Source of the DNA: Penium margaritaceum
Lineage: Eukaryota; Streptophyta; Zygnematophyceae; Desmidiales; Peniaceae
Reading direction: 5' to 3'
DNA: 64,000 nt
NCBI GenBank assembly: GCA_023375785.1
Contig: SZWC01003629.1
Location: 103,637 to 167,636, forward strand
The notes under the pieces were generated by a model that was not told the origin of the DNA, ran no database searches, and worked only from the letters and a program-made list of their open reading frames with translations. Positions 12,201 through 26,161 of the stretch are shown in pieces. How positions within the stretch are numbered: the stretch's first letter is position 1; the number at the start of each line of letters is the position of its first letter. A program made the position numbers and the translations under genes.

Positions 12201-15200
12201 GGGCCATTTGCGAGGATGGAATTGTTGCGCCGGGACGGTACGCATTTAATGGGTGTTTGGCTGTGCTCACTGCATTCCGGCGTGCTCTCAGCGCCTCCGG
12301 TGTGGGTTTCATCAAGATTATCGCACCCGGAGGTAGTGTACGGCTACGACTACGTGCCGCGTTTTACGCCACACAATTCTGACGGGCCATTTGCGAGGAC
12401 AATTTTTGCGTCGGGGCGCGACACGTTCACTGGGTGCGTTGCTGTGCTCACAGCTGCCGGCGTGCTCTCGAGGCTTTGGTGTACGTTTCATCAAGATTAT
12501 CGCACCCGAGGGTAGTGTACGGCTACGTTTTTGCACCGCGTTTTATGCCACACAATTCTGACGGGCCATTTATGAGGACGAAAATGTTGCGCTGGGGCGG
12601 TACGCGTTCACTTGGTGCGTGGCTGCGCTCACAGCTGCCGGCGCACTCTTGGGGCCTCCGGTGTGGGTTTCATCAAGATTATCACACCCGGGGGTAGTGT
12701 ACGGCTATGACTACGCGCCGCTTTTTATGCCACGCAATTGTGACGGGCCATTTGCGAGGACAGAATTCTTGCACCGGGGCGGTACGCGTTCACTGGGTGC
12801 GTGGCTGCGCTAAGAGCTGCCGGCGCGCACTCGGGGCCTCCGATGTAAGTTTCATCAAGATTATCGCATCCGAGGGTAGTGTACGGCTACATCTCCGCGG
12901 CGCGTTTTATGCCACACAATTCTGACGGGCCATTTGCAAGGACGGAATTATTGCACCGGGGCGGTACGCGTTCATTGGGTGTGTGGCTACGCTCAGAGCT
13001 CTCGGCGCACTCTCGGGGCCTCCGGAGTGGGTTTCATCAAGATTATTGCAGCCGGGGGTAGTGTACGGCTTCAAGTAGGCGTCGCGTTTTTTGCCTAGCA
13101 ATTTTGACAGGCCATTTGCGAGAACTGAGTTGTTGCGCCGGGGTGGTACACGATCAGTGGGTGCGTGGCTGAGCTCACAGCTGCCGGCGCGCTCTCGGGG
13201 CCTCCGGTGTGGGTTTCATCGAGATTATCGCACCCGGTGGTAGTGTACGGCTACGTCTCTGCGCCGCGTTTTACGCCACGCAATCTGACGGGCCATTTGC
13301 GAGGACAGAATTGTTCTGCCAGGGCGCTACGCGATCACTTCGTGCGTGGCTGCGCTAACAGCTGCCGGCGCGCTCTCGGGACCTCCGGTGTGGGTTTCAT
13401 CAAGATTATTGCACCCAGGGGTAGTGTACGGATATGACTACGGCCCGTGTTTTACGCCACACAATTCTGACGGGCCATTTGCGAGGACAAAACTGTTACG
13501 CCGGGGCGGAACGCGTTCACTGGGTACGTGACTGCGCTGACACCTATGGGCGCGCTCTCAGGGCCTCCGATGTGGGTTTCATCAAGATTATCACACCCTG
13601 TGGTAGTTGATGGCTACAACTCCGCGCCGCATTTTACGCCACGCAATTCTGACGGGCCATTTGCAAGGACGGAATTGTTGCGCTGGGGCGATACGCGTTC
13701 CCTGGGTGCGTGGCTGCGCTCACAACTCTGGCGCGCTCTAGGGGCCTCTGGTGTGGGTTGTATTGAGAGTATCACACTAGGGGATAGTGTACCGCTACAT
13801 CTACGAGCTGCGTTTTACACCACGCAATTCAGATGGGCCATTTGCGAGGAAGGAATTGTTGCGCCTAGGCGACACACGTTCACCGGGTGCGTGGCTGCGC
13901 TCATAGCTGCCGACGTGCTCACGGGGCCTCCGTTGTGGGTTTCATCAAGATTATTGCGCCCGCGGGTAGTGTACGGCTATGTCTACGCACCGCATTTTAC
14001 GCCACACAGTTCTGACGGGCCATGTGCAAGGACAGAATTGTTGCACCGGGGCGGTACGCGTTCACTAGGTGCGTGGCTGCGCTCACACCTGCCGGCACGC
14101 TCTCAGGGCCTCCGGTGTGAGTTTCATCAAGATTATCCCACCCAGGGGTAGTGTACGGCTACGACTACGCACCGCATTTACCCCGAGCAATTATGATGGG
14201 CCATTTGCCAGGACGGAATTGTTGCACCGGGACGGTACCCGTTCCCTCGGTGCGTGACTGCGCTCACTGCTGCCGGCGTGGTCTCGCGACCTCTGGTGTG
14301 GGTTTCATCAAGATTATCACACTCGGGGGTAGTGTAAAGCTACGTCTACGAACCGCGTTTTACGCCACGCAATTCTGACAGGCCATTTGCGAGGACGGAA
14401 TTGTTGCGCCGGGGCGGTACGCGTTCAGTGGGTGTGTGGTTGCGGTCACAGCTGCCGGCGCGCACTCGCGGCCTCCTGTGTGGGTTTCATCAAGATTATC
14501 ACACCCTGGGGTAGTGAACGGCTAAGTCTACGCGCTGCGTTTTACGCCAAGCAATTCTGACGGGCCATTTGCAAGGACGGAATTTTTGCGCCGGGGTAGT
14601 ACGCGTTCACTGGGTGCGTGGCTGTGCTCACATCTGCCGCTGCGCTCTCGGGCCTCCGTTGTGGGTTTCATCAAGATTATTGCACCCAGGGGCAGTGTAC
14701 GGCTACGTTTACGTGCCACGTCTTACACCACGCAATTCTGACAGGCCATTTGCAAGGACGGAATTGTTGCGCTGGGGCGGTACGCGTTTAGTGGGTATCT
14801 GGTTCCGCTCACAGCATTCCGGCGTGCTCTCGGCGCCTCTGGTGTGGGTTTCATCAAGATTATCGCACCCGGGGGTAGTGTACGGCTACGACTATGCGCC
14901 GAGTTTTACGCCACGCAATTCTGACGGGCCGTTTGTGAGGGCGGAATTTTTGCGCCGGGGTGGTACGAGTTCATTGGGTGCATGGCTGCGCTCACAACTT
15001 CCGGTGCGCTCTCGAGGCTTCTGGTGTACGTTCATCAAGATTATCCGGGGGTAGTGTACGGCTACATTTTTGCACCGCGTTTTACGCCACGCAATTCTGA
15101 CGGGCCATTTGCGAGGACGCAAATGTTGCGCTGGGGCGGTACGCGTTAACTTGGTGCCTGGCTGTGCTCACAGCTGCCGGCGCACTCTCGGGGCCTCCGG

Positions 15201-18200
15201 TGTGGGTTTCATCAAGATTATCGCACCCTGAGGTAATGTACGGCTATGTCTACGCGCCACGTTTTACGCCACGCAATTCTGATGGGCCATTTGCGAGGAC
15301 GGAATTCTTGCGCCGGGACGGTACGCGTTCATTGGGTGCGTGGCTGCGCAAAGAGCTACCGGCGTGCTCTCGGGGCCTCCGATGTGGGTTTCATCAAGAT
15401 TATCACACCCGGGGGTAGTGTATGGCTACATCTACGCGCCACGTTTTACGCCACGCAATTCTGACGGGCCTTTTGCAAGGACGGAATTGTTGCGCCGGGG
15501 CAGTACGCGTTCACTGGGTGCGTGGCTACGCTCACAGCTGCCGGCGCGCTCCCGGGGCCTCCGGTGTGGGTTTCATCAAGATTATTGCACCCGGGGGTAG
15601 TGTACAGCTACGTCAACGCGCCGCGTTTTACGCCATTCAATTCTTACGGGCCATTTGCAAGGACGGAATTGTTGCGCCGGCTCGGTATGCGTTCATTGGC
15701 TGCGTGGCTGCGCTCACAGCTGCCAGCGCGCTCTCGGGGCCTCCGATGTGGGTTTCATCGAGATGATTAGACCCCGGGGTAGTGTACGGCTACGTCTATG
15801 CACCGTGTTTTATGCCACGCAATTCTGACGGGCCATTTGCAAGGACGGAGTTGTTGCGCCGGGACGGTATGCATTCATAAGGTGCTTGGCAGCGCTCACA
15901 GCTGCCGATGCGCTCTTGGGGCCTCCGGTGTGGGTTTCATCAAGATTATCGCACCCAGAGGTAGTGTACGGCTATGTCTACGAGGCGTATATTACGCCAC
16001 GCAATTCTGACGGACCATTTGGGAGAACAGGATTGTTGCGCCTGGGCGGTACGCGTTCACTGGGTTCGTGGCCGAGCTCACAGCTGCCGACACGCTTTCG
16101 GGGCCTCCGATGTGGGTTTCATCCAGATTATCACTCCTAGAGGTAGTGTACGGCTATGTTGACGCGCCGTGTTTTACGCCACGCAATTCTGATGGGTCAT
16201 TTGCGATGACGGAATAGTTGCGCCTGGGCGGTACGCTTCACTGGGTGCATTGCTGCGCTCATAGCTGCCGGCGCGCTCTCGGGGCCTTCGGTGTGAGTTT
16301 CATCAAGATTATCGCATCCGAAGGTACTGTACAGCAACGTCTACACGGCGCGTTTTATGCCACGTAATTCTGACGGGCCATTTATGAGGACAAAATGTTT
16401 GCACCGGGGCGGTATGCTTTCACTAGGTGCGGGGCTGCACTCACAGCTGCCGGCGTGCTCTTGGGGCCTCCAATGTGGCTTTCATTGAGATTATTATACT
16501 CGGGGGTAGTGTATGGCTAGGTCTATGCGCCGCGTTTTAGGCCACGCAATTCTGACGGGCCATTTGCGAGGACGGAATTGTTGCGCCGAGGCGGTACGCG
16601 TTCACTGTGATCACAGGTGCCGACGCGCTCTCGAGGCCTCCGGTGTGGGTTTTATTGAGATTATCGCACCCAAAGTTAGTGTACACCTACGTCTACGTGC
16701 CGTGTTTTACGCCACGCAATTTTGACGGCCATTTGCGAGGACGGAATTGTTGCGCCAGGATGGTACGCGTTCATTGGGTACGTGGCTACGCTCACAGTTG
16801 CCGACGCGCTCTCGGGGCCTCTGGTGTGGGTTTCATTGAGATTATCGCACCGGAGAGTAGTGTACGGCTAGGTCTACACGCCGCGTTTTACGCCACGTAA
16901 TTCTGATGGGCCATTTGCGAGGATGGAATTGTTGCGCCGGATCGATACGCGATCACTGGGTGCGTGGCTGCGCTCACAGCTGCCGGCGCGCTCTCGGGGC
17001 CACCGGTGTGGGTTTCATCGAGATTATCGTACCCGGAGGTAGTGTACGGCTACACATACGGGCCGCGTTTTACGCCACGAAATTCTGACGGGCCACTTGC
17101 GAGGATGGAATTGTTAGACCGGGGCAATACGCGTTCATTGGGTGCCTGGCTGCGCTCACAGTTGCCGGCTTGCACTCGGGGCCTCCGTTGTGGGTTTCAT
17201 CAAGATAATCACACTTGGGGGGAGTGTACGGCTACGTCTACACGCCGCGTTTCACACCATGCAATTTTGATGGGCCATATGCGAGGACGGAATTGTTGCG
17301 CTGGGGTATTACGCGTTCACTGGGTTCATGGCTGCGCTCATAGCTGCCGGCGTGCTATCAGGGCCTCCGGTGTGGGTTTCATCAATGTTATCGCACCCGA
17401 GGGTAGTGTAAGGCTACGTCTACGCACCGCATTTTATGCCACGCAATTCAAATGGGCCATTTGCAAGGACGGAACTGTTGCGCTGGGGCGGTACGCGTTC
17501 ACTGATGCATGGCTTGCTCAGAGCTGCCGACGCGCTCTCGGGGCCTCCGGTGTGGGTTTCATCAAGATTATCGCACCCAGGGGTAGTGTACGGCAACGTC
17601 TATGCGCCGAGTTTTAGGCAACGCAATGGTGACAAGCCATTTGTGAGGACGGAATTGTTGCACCGGGACTGTACGCGTTCATTATGTGCATGGCTACCCT
17701 CACAACTGCCGGCGCGCTCTTGGGGCCTCTGATGTGGGTTTCATCGAGATCATCGCACCCGACGTTAGTGTACGGCTACGTCTACGCGCCGCATTTTACA
17801 CCACACAATTCTGAAGGGCCATTTGCGAGAACATAATTGTTTCGCCGGGGCGGTACGCGTTCACTGGGTGCGTGGCTGCGCTCATAGCTCCCGACGCACA
17901 CTTGGGGCCTCCGCTGTGGGTTTCATCGAGATAATCACACCCGAGGGGAGTGTGCAGCTACGTCCACACGCCGCGTTTTACGCCACGTAATTCTGACGGG
18001 CCATTTGCGAGGACAGAATTATTGCGCTGGGACGGTACACGTTCACTGGGTGCCTGGCTTCGTTCACAGCTGCCGGCGCGCTCTTGGGGCCTCCGCTGTG
18101 GGTTTCATCAAGGTTATCACACGCAGGGACAGTGTACGGCTACGTCTAAGCGCTGCGTTTTACGCCACACAACTCTGATGGGCCATTTGCGATGACAGAA

Positions 18201-21200
18201 CTGTTGCGCTGGGGCGATACGCCTTCACTGGGTGCGTGGCTTCGCTCACAGCTGCCGGCGTGCTCTCGAGGCCTACGGTGTGTGTTTCATCAAGATTATC
18301 GCACCCGGGGGTAGTGTACGGCTACATCTACGTGCTGCGTTTCAAGCCACGCAATCTTGACGGGCCATTTGCGAGGACGGAATTACTGCGCCGGGGCGGT
18401 ATGCGTTCATTGGAAGTGTGGCTGCGCTCACAGCAGTCGGCGCGCTCTCAGGGCCTCTAGTGTGGGTTTCATCAAGATTATCACACCCAGGGGTAGTGTA
18501 CGGCTACGTCTACGCACCACGTTCTACGCCACACAATTCTGACAAGCCATTTGTGAGGACGGAATTGTTGGGCCGAGGCGGTACACATTCACTGGGTACA
18601 TGGCTGTGCTCACAGCTGCCGACGCGCTCTCGCGGCCTCCGATGTGGGTTTCATCGAGATTATCACACCCGGAGGTAGTATACGGCTGCGTCTATGCGCC
18701 GCATTCTACGCCACGCATTTTGACGAACCATTTGCGAGGACGGAATTGTTGCGCCGGGGCACTACGCGTTCACTGGGTGCGTGGCTGCGCTCGCAGCTGC
18801 CGGTGCGCTCTCGGGGCCTCTGGTGGGGGTTTCATCAAGATTATCGCACCTGGGGGTAATGTACGGCTACGTCTACGTGCCGCGTTTAATGCCACGTAAT
18901 TCTGACGAGCAATTTGCAAGGATGGAAATGTTGCACCGGGGCGGTACGCGTTCACTAGGGGCGTGGCTGCGCTAACCGCTGTCAGCGCGCTCTCGGGGCC
19001 TCCGCTGTGGGTTTCATCAAGATTATCACACCCAAGAATAGTGTATGGCTACGTCTACGTACCCCATTTTACGCCACGCAATTCTGACGGGCCATTTGCA
19101 AAGACGGAAGTGTTGCGCCGGGGTGGTACGCGTTCACAAGGTACGTGGCTGTGTTCACAGATGCCGGCGCGCTCTCAGGGCCTCCGGTGTGGGTTTCATC
19201 AAGATTATTGCACCCAGGGGTAGTGTACGGCTACGTTTGTAAGCGGCGTTTTATGCCACGCAATCCTTACGGGCCATTTGCAAGGACAGAATTGGTGCGT
19301 CGGGGCAATAGGCGTTCACTGGGTACGTGGCTACGCTCACACCTGCTGGCGCGCTCTCGGGGCCTTCGGTGTGGGTTTCATCAAGATGATTGCACCCGGG
19401 TGTAGTGTACAGCAACGTCTATGTGCTGCGTTTTACGTCACACAATTTTGAAGGGCCATTTGCGAGGACGGAAGTGTTGCGTAGGGGCCATACGCGTTCA
19501 CTGGGTGTGTGGCTGCGCTCACAGCTACCGTCACGCTCTCGGGGACTCCGATGTGGGTTTCATCGATATAATCACACCCAGAGGAAGTGTACGGCTATAT
19601 TTACATGTTGCGTTTCACGCCACGCGATTCTGACGGGCCATTTGCAGGGACGGAATTATTGCGCCGGGGCGGTATGCGTTCACTAGGTGTGTGGCTGCGC
19701 TCACAGCTACCGGCGCGCTTTCGAGACCTCCGGTGTGGGTTTCGTCAAGATTATCACACCCAGGGGTAGTGTACGGCATCATTTATCATCCGCGTTTTAC
19801 GCCACGTAATTCTGATGGGCCATTTGCGAGGATAGAATTGTTGCGCTGGGGCGGTACGCGTTCACTGGGTGCGTGGCTGCGGTTACAGCTGCCAGTTCGC
19901 TCTCGGGGCCTCCAGTGTCGTTTTCATCAAGATTATCACACCCGGGGATAGTATATGGCTACGTCTACGTGCCGCATTTTACGCCACGCAATTCTGATGA
20001 GCCATTTCCAAGGAGGGAATTGTTGCGATGGGGCGGTATGCGTTCACTTGGTGCGTGGCTGCGCTCATCGCTGCCTGCGGGCCCTGAGGGCCTCCGGTGT
20101 GGGTTTCATTGGGATTATCGCACCCAGGGGTAGAATACGGCTACGTCTATGCGCTTCGTTTTACGCCACGTGATTCCCAAGGGCCTTTTGCGAGGACGGA
20201 ATTGTTGCGCTGGGGCGGTACGCGTTCACAGGGTGCGTTGCTGCGCTCATAGCTGCCGCCGCGCTCTCGAGGCCTCTGGTGTGGGTTCATCAAGATTGTC
20301 GCACCCAAGGGTAGAGTATGGCTAGGTCTATGCGCCACGTTTTCCGCCACGCAATTCTGACCGGCCATTTGCAAGGACGGAATTGTAACGCTGGGGCGGT
20401 ACACGTTCACTGGGTGCGTGGCTGCGCTCACAGCTACCGGCGCGCTCTGGAGGCCTTCGATGTGGGTTTTGTCAAGATTATCGCACCGGGAGGTAGTGTA
20501 CGGCTATGTTTACGTGCCGCATCTTACGCCACGCAATTTTGAGGGGTTATTTGCGAGGTCGAAATTGTTGTGTCAGGGCGGTACGCGTTCATTTGGTGCT
20601 CGGCTGCGCTCACAGCTGTCGGTGCACTCTCGGGGCCTCCAACGTGGGTTTCATCGAGATTATCGCACTTGGAGGTAGTGTACGGCTACGTCTACGCGCC
20701 ACGTTTTACGCCACGCAATTATGACGGGCCATTTGCGAGGACGCAATTGTTGCTCCGGGGTGGTACGCGTTCACTGGGTGCGTGGCTGCGATCACAGCTG
20801 CCGGCGGGCACTCGGGGACTCCGCTGTGGGTTTCATCAAGATAATCGCACCCGGGGGGAGAGGACTACGTTTACGCGTAGCGTTTTACGCCACGCACTTT
20901 TGACGGGCCATTTGCGGGGACGGAATTGTTGTGCTGGGGCGGTACGCGTTCAGTGGGTGCGTGGCTGCGCTCACAGTTGCCAGTGCGCTCTCGGGGCCAC
21001 CGTTGTGATTTCATCAAGATTATCACACACGCGGCTAATGTACGGCTACGTCTACGTGCCGCGTTTTACACCACGCAATTCTGACGGGCCATTTGCGAGG
21101 ACGGAATTGTTGCTCCGGGGCGGTACACATTCACTAGGTGCTTAGCTGCGCTCACAGCTGCGGACGCGCTCTCGGGGCCTCCAGTGTGGGTTTCATCAAG

Positions 21201-24200
21201 ATTATCGCACCCGGGGGTAGTGTACGGCTACGTCTACTCGCCGCATTTTCAGCCACGCAATTATGATGGGCCATTTGCAAGGAAAGGATTGTTGCACCGG
21301 GGCGGTATGCCTTCACTGGATGAGTGGCTGCGCTCACAGCTGCCGGCGTGCTCTCGGGGCCGCCGGTGTAGGTTTCATCAAGATCATCGCACCCGTGGGT
21401 AGTGTACGGCTACATCTACGCGCCGCCTTTTACGCCACACAAATCTGATGGGCCATTTGCAAGGACAGAATTGTTGCGCCAGGGCGGTACGCGTTCACTA
21501 GATGCGTGCCTGCGCTAGCAGCTGCCGGAGCGCTCTCGGGGCCTCCGGTGTGGGTTTCATCAAGATTAACGCACCCGGGGGTAGTGTACGGCTACGTCTA
21601 CGCGCCACATTTTATGCCAGGCAATTTTGACAGGCAATTTGTGAGGACGGAATTGTTTTGCCGAGGTGGTACACGTTCAGTGGGTGCATGGCTGCGCTCA
21701 CAGCTGCTAGCGCGCTCTCGGGGCCTCTAGTGTGGGTTTCATTGAGTTTATCACACCCGGAGGTAGTGTAGGGCTACATCTACGCGCCGTGATTTACACC
21801 ACGCAATTATGATGGGCCATTTGCGAGGACGGAATTGTTGCGCCGGGGCGATACGCGTTCACTCGGTGCGTGGCTGCGCTCACAGCTGCCGGTGTGCTCT
21901 CGAGGCCCCTAGTGTGGGTTTCATCAAGATTATCGCCTTCCAGGGTAGTGTACGGCTACTTCTACACGCCTCTTTTTACGCCACCCAATTGTTACGGGCC
22001 ATTTGCAAAGGCGGAATTATTACGCCGGGGCGGTGCGTCAGAAATGCGCCAGGGCGGTTCACAGGGTGCGTGGCTGCGCTCACAGCTGCCCGTGCCCTCT
22101 CGGGGCCTTTGGTGTGGGTTTCATCGAGATTATTGCACCCCGGGTATGTGTACGACTACGACTTTACGCCGCGTTTTACGCTACACAATTCTGACGAGCC
22201 ATTTGCGAGGACGAAATTGTTGCGCCGGGGCGGTACGCGTTCACTTGGTGCGTGGCTGCTCTCACAGCTGCCAACGCGCTCTCGGGGCCTCCGGTGTGGG
22301 TTTCATCAAGATTATCGCACCCGGGGGTAGTGAACAGCTACATTTACACGCCGCGTTTTACGCCACACAATTATGATGGGCCATTTGTGAAAACGAAATT
22401 GTTGCGCCTGGGCGGTACGCGTTCACTGGGTGCGTGGCTGCGCTCAAAGCTGCCGGCGCACTCTCGGGGCCTCCGGTGTGGGTTTCATGAAGATTATCAC
22501 ACCCGGGGGTAGTTTACAGCTACGTCTACACACCGGGTTATACGCCACGCAATTCTGACGGGCCATTTGCGAGGAAGGAATTGTTGCGCCGGAGCGGTAC
22601 GCGTTCACTGGGTGCGTGGCTGCGCTAACAGCTGCCGGCGCGCTCTCGGGGCCTCCGGTGTGGGTTTCATCAAGATTAACGCTCTCGCGGGTAGTGTACG
22701 GCTACGTCTACGTGCCGTGTTTTACGCCAAGCAATTCTGACGTGCAATTTGTGAGGACGGAATTGTTGCGCCGGGGCGGTACACGTTCGGTTGGAGCGTG
22801 GCTGGGCTCACAGCTGCCGGCGCCTTCTCGAGGCCTCTGGTGTGGGTTTCATCACGATTACCACACTCGGGGGTAATGTATGGCTACGTCTACGAGCTGC
22901 GTTTTGCGCCACGCAATTCTGACGGGCCATTTGCAAGGACAAAGTTGTTACGCCGGGTGGTACGCGTTCACTGCGTGCGTGGTTGCGTTCACAGCTACCA
23001 GCGCGCTCTCGGGGCCTCCGGTGTGGGTTTTATCAAGGTTATTGCACTCGGGGATAGTTTATGGCTAAGTCTACACACCACGTTTAGGGCCACGCAATTC
23101 TGACAGGCCATTTGCGAGGACAGAATTGTTGTGCCGGGGCGGTACGCATTCATTGGGAGCGTGGCTACGCTCACAGCTGCCGGTGCGCTCTCGGGGCCTC
23201 CGGTGTGGGTTTTATCAAAATAATCCCACCCAGGGGTAGTTTACGACTACGTCTACGCGACGCATTTTACGCCACGCAATTGTGACGGGCCATTTGCCAG
23301 GACGGAATTGTTGCGGCGAGGCAGTACGCGTTCACTGGGTGCGTGGCTGCGCTCACACCTGCGGGCGCGCTCTCGGGGCCTCCGGTTCGGGTTTCATCAA
23401 GATTATCGCACCCAGGGGTAGTGTACGGCTACGTCTACGCGCCGCGTTTTACGTCACGCAATTCCGACAGGCCATTTGCGAGGACGGAATTGTTGCGTCG
23501 GGGCGTCGCACGTTAAGTGCGTGCGTGGCTGTGCTCACAGCTGCCGCCGCGCTCTCGGGGCCTACGATGTGGATTTCATCAAGATTATCGCACCCAGGGT
23601 TAGTCTACGGCTACGTTTACGCGTCGCATTTTACACCACGCAATTCTCACGGGCCATTTGCGAGGACAGAATTGTTGCGCCGGGGCGTTGCGCGTTCACT
23701 AGGTGCGAGGTTGTGCTCATAGCTGCCGGTGCGCTCTCGGGGCCTCCGGTGTGGGTGTCATCAAGATTATCGGACTCAGGGGTATTGTACGGCTATGTCT
23801 ACATGTAGGGTTTTACACCACACAATTCTGACGGGCCATTTGCGAGGACGGAGTTATTGCGCTGGGGCGGTACGCGTTCACTGGGTGCATGGCTGCAGTC
23901 ACAGCTGCCGGCGCGCTCTCCGGGCCTCTGGTGTGGATTTCATCAAGATTATGGCACCCAAGTGTAGTGTATGGCTACGTCTACGCGCCGCGTTTTCCAC
24001 CACGTAATTCTGACGGGCCATTTGCGAGCATGGAATTGTTGCGTGGGGGCGGTACGCGTTCATTGGGTGCGTGGCTGCGCTCACAGCTGCCGACGCGCTC
24101 TCGGGGCCTCTGGTGTGGGTTTCATCAAGATTATCGCATTCAGGGGTAGTGTACGGCTACGTCTACACGCCGCGTTCTACGCCACACAATTTTGACGGGC

Positions 24201-26161
24201 AATTTGCAAGGAAGGGATTGTTGTGCCGAGGCGGTACGCGTTGAGTGGGTACGTGGCTGGGCTCACAGCCGTCGGCTCACTCTGGGGACCTCCGGTGTTG
24301 GTTTCATCAAGATAATCGCACCTGGGGGTAATGTACGGCTACGTTTACACGCCGCGTTTTACGCAACGCAATTCTGACAGGCCATTTGCAAGGACGGAAA
24401 TGTTGCGCCGGGGCGGTACGCGTTCACTAGGTGCGTGGCTGCGCTCACAGCTGCCAGCGCGCTCTCGGGGCCTCTTGTGTGGGTTTCATCAAGACTATCA
24501 CACCCGGGGATAGTGTATGGCTATGTCTACCCACCACGTTTTACGCCGCGCAATTCTGACGGGCCATTTGCAAGGACCGAATTTTTGCACCGGGGCGGTC
24601 CGCATTCAGTGGGAGCATGGCTACGCTCACGCTGCCGGCACGCTCTCAAAGCCTCCGATGTGGGTTTTATCAAAGTTATCCCACCCGGGGGTAGCGTACG
24701 GCTACGTTTACGTGCTGCATTTTCCGCCACGCAATTCTGGCCGGCCATTTGCGAGGACGGAATTCTTGCGCCGTGGCAGTACACGTTCAGTGGGTGCGTG
24801 GCTGCGCTCACAGCTGCCGGTGCGCTCTCAAGGCCTCCGGTGTGGGTTTCATCAAGATTATCGCACCCGGGGGTAGTGTATGGCTACGTTTACGCGCCGT
24901 GTTTTACGCCACGTAATTCTGACGGGCCATTTGGCAGGACGGGATTGCTGCACCGGGGCGATTATACGTTCACTGGGTGCGTAGCTGTGCTCACAGCTGC
25001 TGGCGCCCTCTCAGGGCCTCCGGTGTGGGTTTAATCCAGATTATCGTACCTGGTGGTAGTGTACGGCTACGTCTATGTACCGCGTTTTACGCCACGCTTT
25101 TCTGGCGGGCCATTTGCGAGGACGGAATTGTTGCACCAGGGCGGTACGCGTTCACTGGGTGCGTGGCTACGCTCACAGCTGCCGGCGCTCTTGGGGCTAC
25201 CGGTGTGAGTTTCATCAAGATTATCGCACCTGGGGGTAGAGTACGGCTACGTCTACGTTACGCGTTTTACGCCACGCAATTCGTGTGGGCCATTTGCGAG
25301 GACGGAAGTGTTGCGCCAGGGCAGTATGCATTTCCTGGGTGTGTGGCTGCGCTTACAGTTGCCGGTGTGCTCTCGGGGCCTCTGATGTGGGTTTCATCAA
25401 CATTATTGCACCCGGAAGTAGTGTACGGCTATGTTATGCGCCGCGTTTTACGCCACGCAATTCTGATGGGCCATTTGCGAGAACATAATTGTTGCATCGG
25501 GGCGGTACGAGTTCACTGCGTGCGTGGCTGTGCTCACAACTGTCGGCGTGCTCTAGTGGCCTCTGGTGTGGATTTCATGAAGATTATTGCACCCAGGGGT
25601 AGTTTACGGCTACGTCTACACGCTGCGTTTTACACCTTGCAATTCTGAGGGGCCATTTGCGAGGACAGAATTGTTGCGCCGGGGCGGTACACGTTCACTA
25701 GGTGTGTGGCTGCGCTCACAGCTGCGGGCGCTCTCGGGGCCTCCGCTGTGGGTGTCATCAAGATTATCGCACCCAAGGGTAGTGTACGGCTACGTCTACG
25801 CATCGTGTTTTACGCCACGTAATTCTGACCAGCCATTTGCGAGGACATAACTGTTGCGCCGGGGCGGTACGCGTTTCCTGGGTGCGTGGCTGCGCTCACA
25901 GCTGCCGGCGCGCTATCGGGGCCTAAGGTGTGGGTTTCATCAAGGTAATCGCATCCAGGGGTAGTGTACGGCTACGTGCCACGTTTTACGCCACGCAATT
26001 CTGACGGGCCATTTGCGAGGACAGAATAGTTGCGCCCGGGCGATACGCGTTCATTGGGTGCATGGGTACGCTCACAGCTGCCGGCGCGCTCTCGGGGCCT
26101 CCGATGTTGGTTTCATCGAGATTATCGCACCCGGATGTAGTGTAGGCTACATCTAGGCGCC
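3227..26161 (+). repeat. 182-bp tandem satellite array, about 126 monomers
   Basis: The unit from GGGGCCTCCGGTGTGGG recurs at 3227, 3409 and 3591 (exactly 182 apart) and then to 26161 in one orientation. A consensus built by eye is 182 bases and GC-rich, much richer than the flanks. Landmarks in order are CTCCGGTGTGGGTTTCATC, GGGGGTAGTGTACGGCTACG, ACGGGCCATTTGCGAGGACG, GGTACGCGTTCACTGGGTGC and CACAGCTGCCGGCGCGCTC. A few monomers carry small deletions (near 8860 and 16605) or an insertion (near 22030). Because 182 is not a multiple of three, reading frames slip at each monomer and give chance frames of about 60-220 residues. None is a gene. The array starts abruptly after AT-rich DNA and ends at a CTTCTT stretch. 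A near-nucleosomal unit suits centromeric or heterochromatic satellite, but that role is inference. Confidence 0.97.
10440..15525 (+). repeat. Two copies of a 14-monomer higher-order repeat (about 2,543 bp)
   Basis: Rare monomer variants recur at a fixed offset. GCGTTTTTTGCCTAG is at 10541 and 13084. The one-base-short CAATCTGACG is at 10738 and 13281. The CACAACTCTGG deletion variant is at 11178 and 13721. CATTCCGGCGTGCTCTC is at 12273 and 14815. TCTTACACCACGC is at 12179 and 14721. All offsets are 2542-2543 bases, that is 14 monomers minus about 5 bases. A further related segment lies 8 monomers earlier (CTCTGGCGCACTCTAGG near 9729). The boundaries given are approximate. Confidence 0.85.

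Noticed and set aside
3225-26140. Dozens of open frames of 60-220 residues with similar Arg/Ser/Gly-rich translations across the satellite
   Set aside because: The 182-bp unit is not a multiple of three, frames change at every monomer, stops are frequent and all three frames look alike. They are by-products of a GC-rich repeat and not a protein family.
3227-26161. CRISPR-like array
   Set aside because: The whole 182-bp unit is repeated, with no unique spacers, and the context is eukaryotic. It is satellite DNA.
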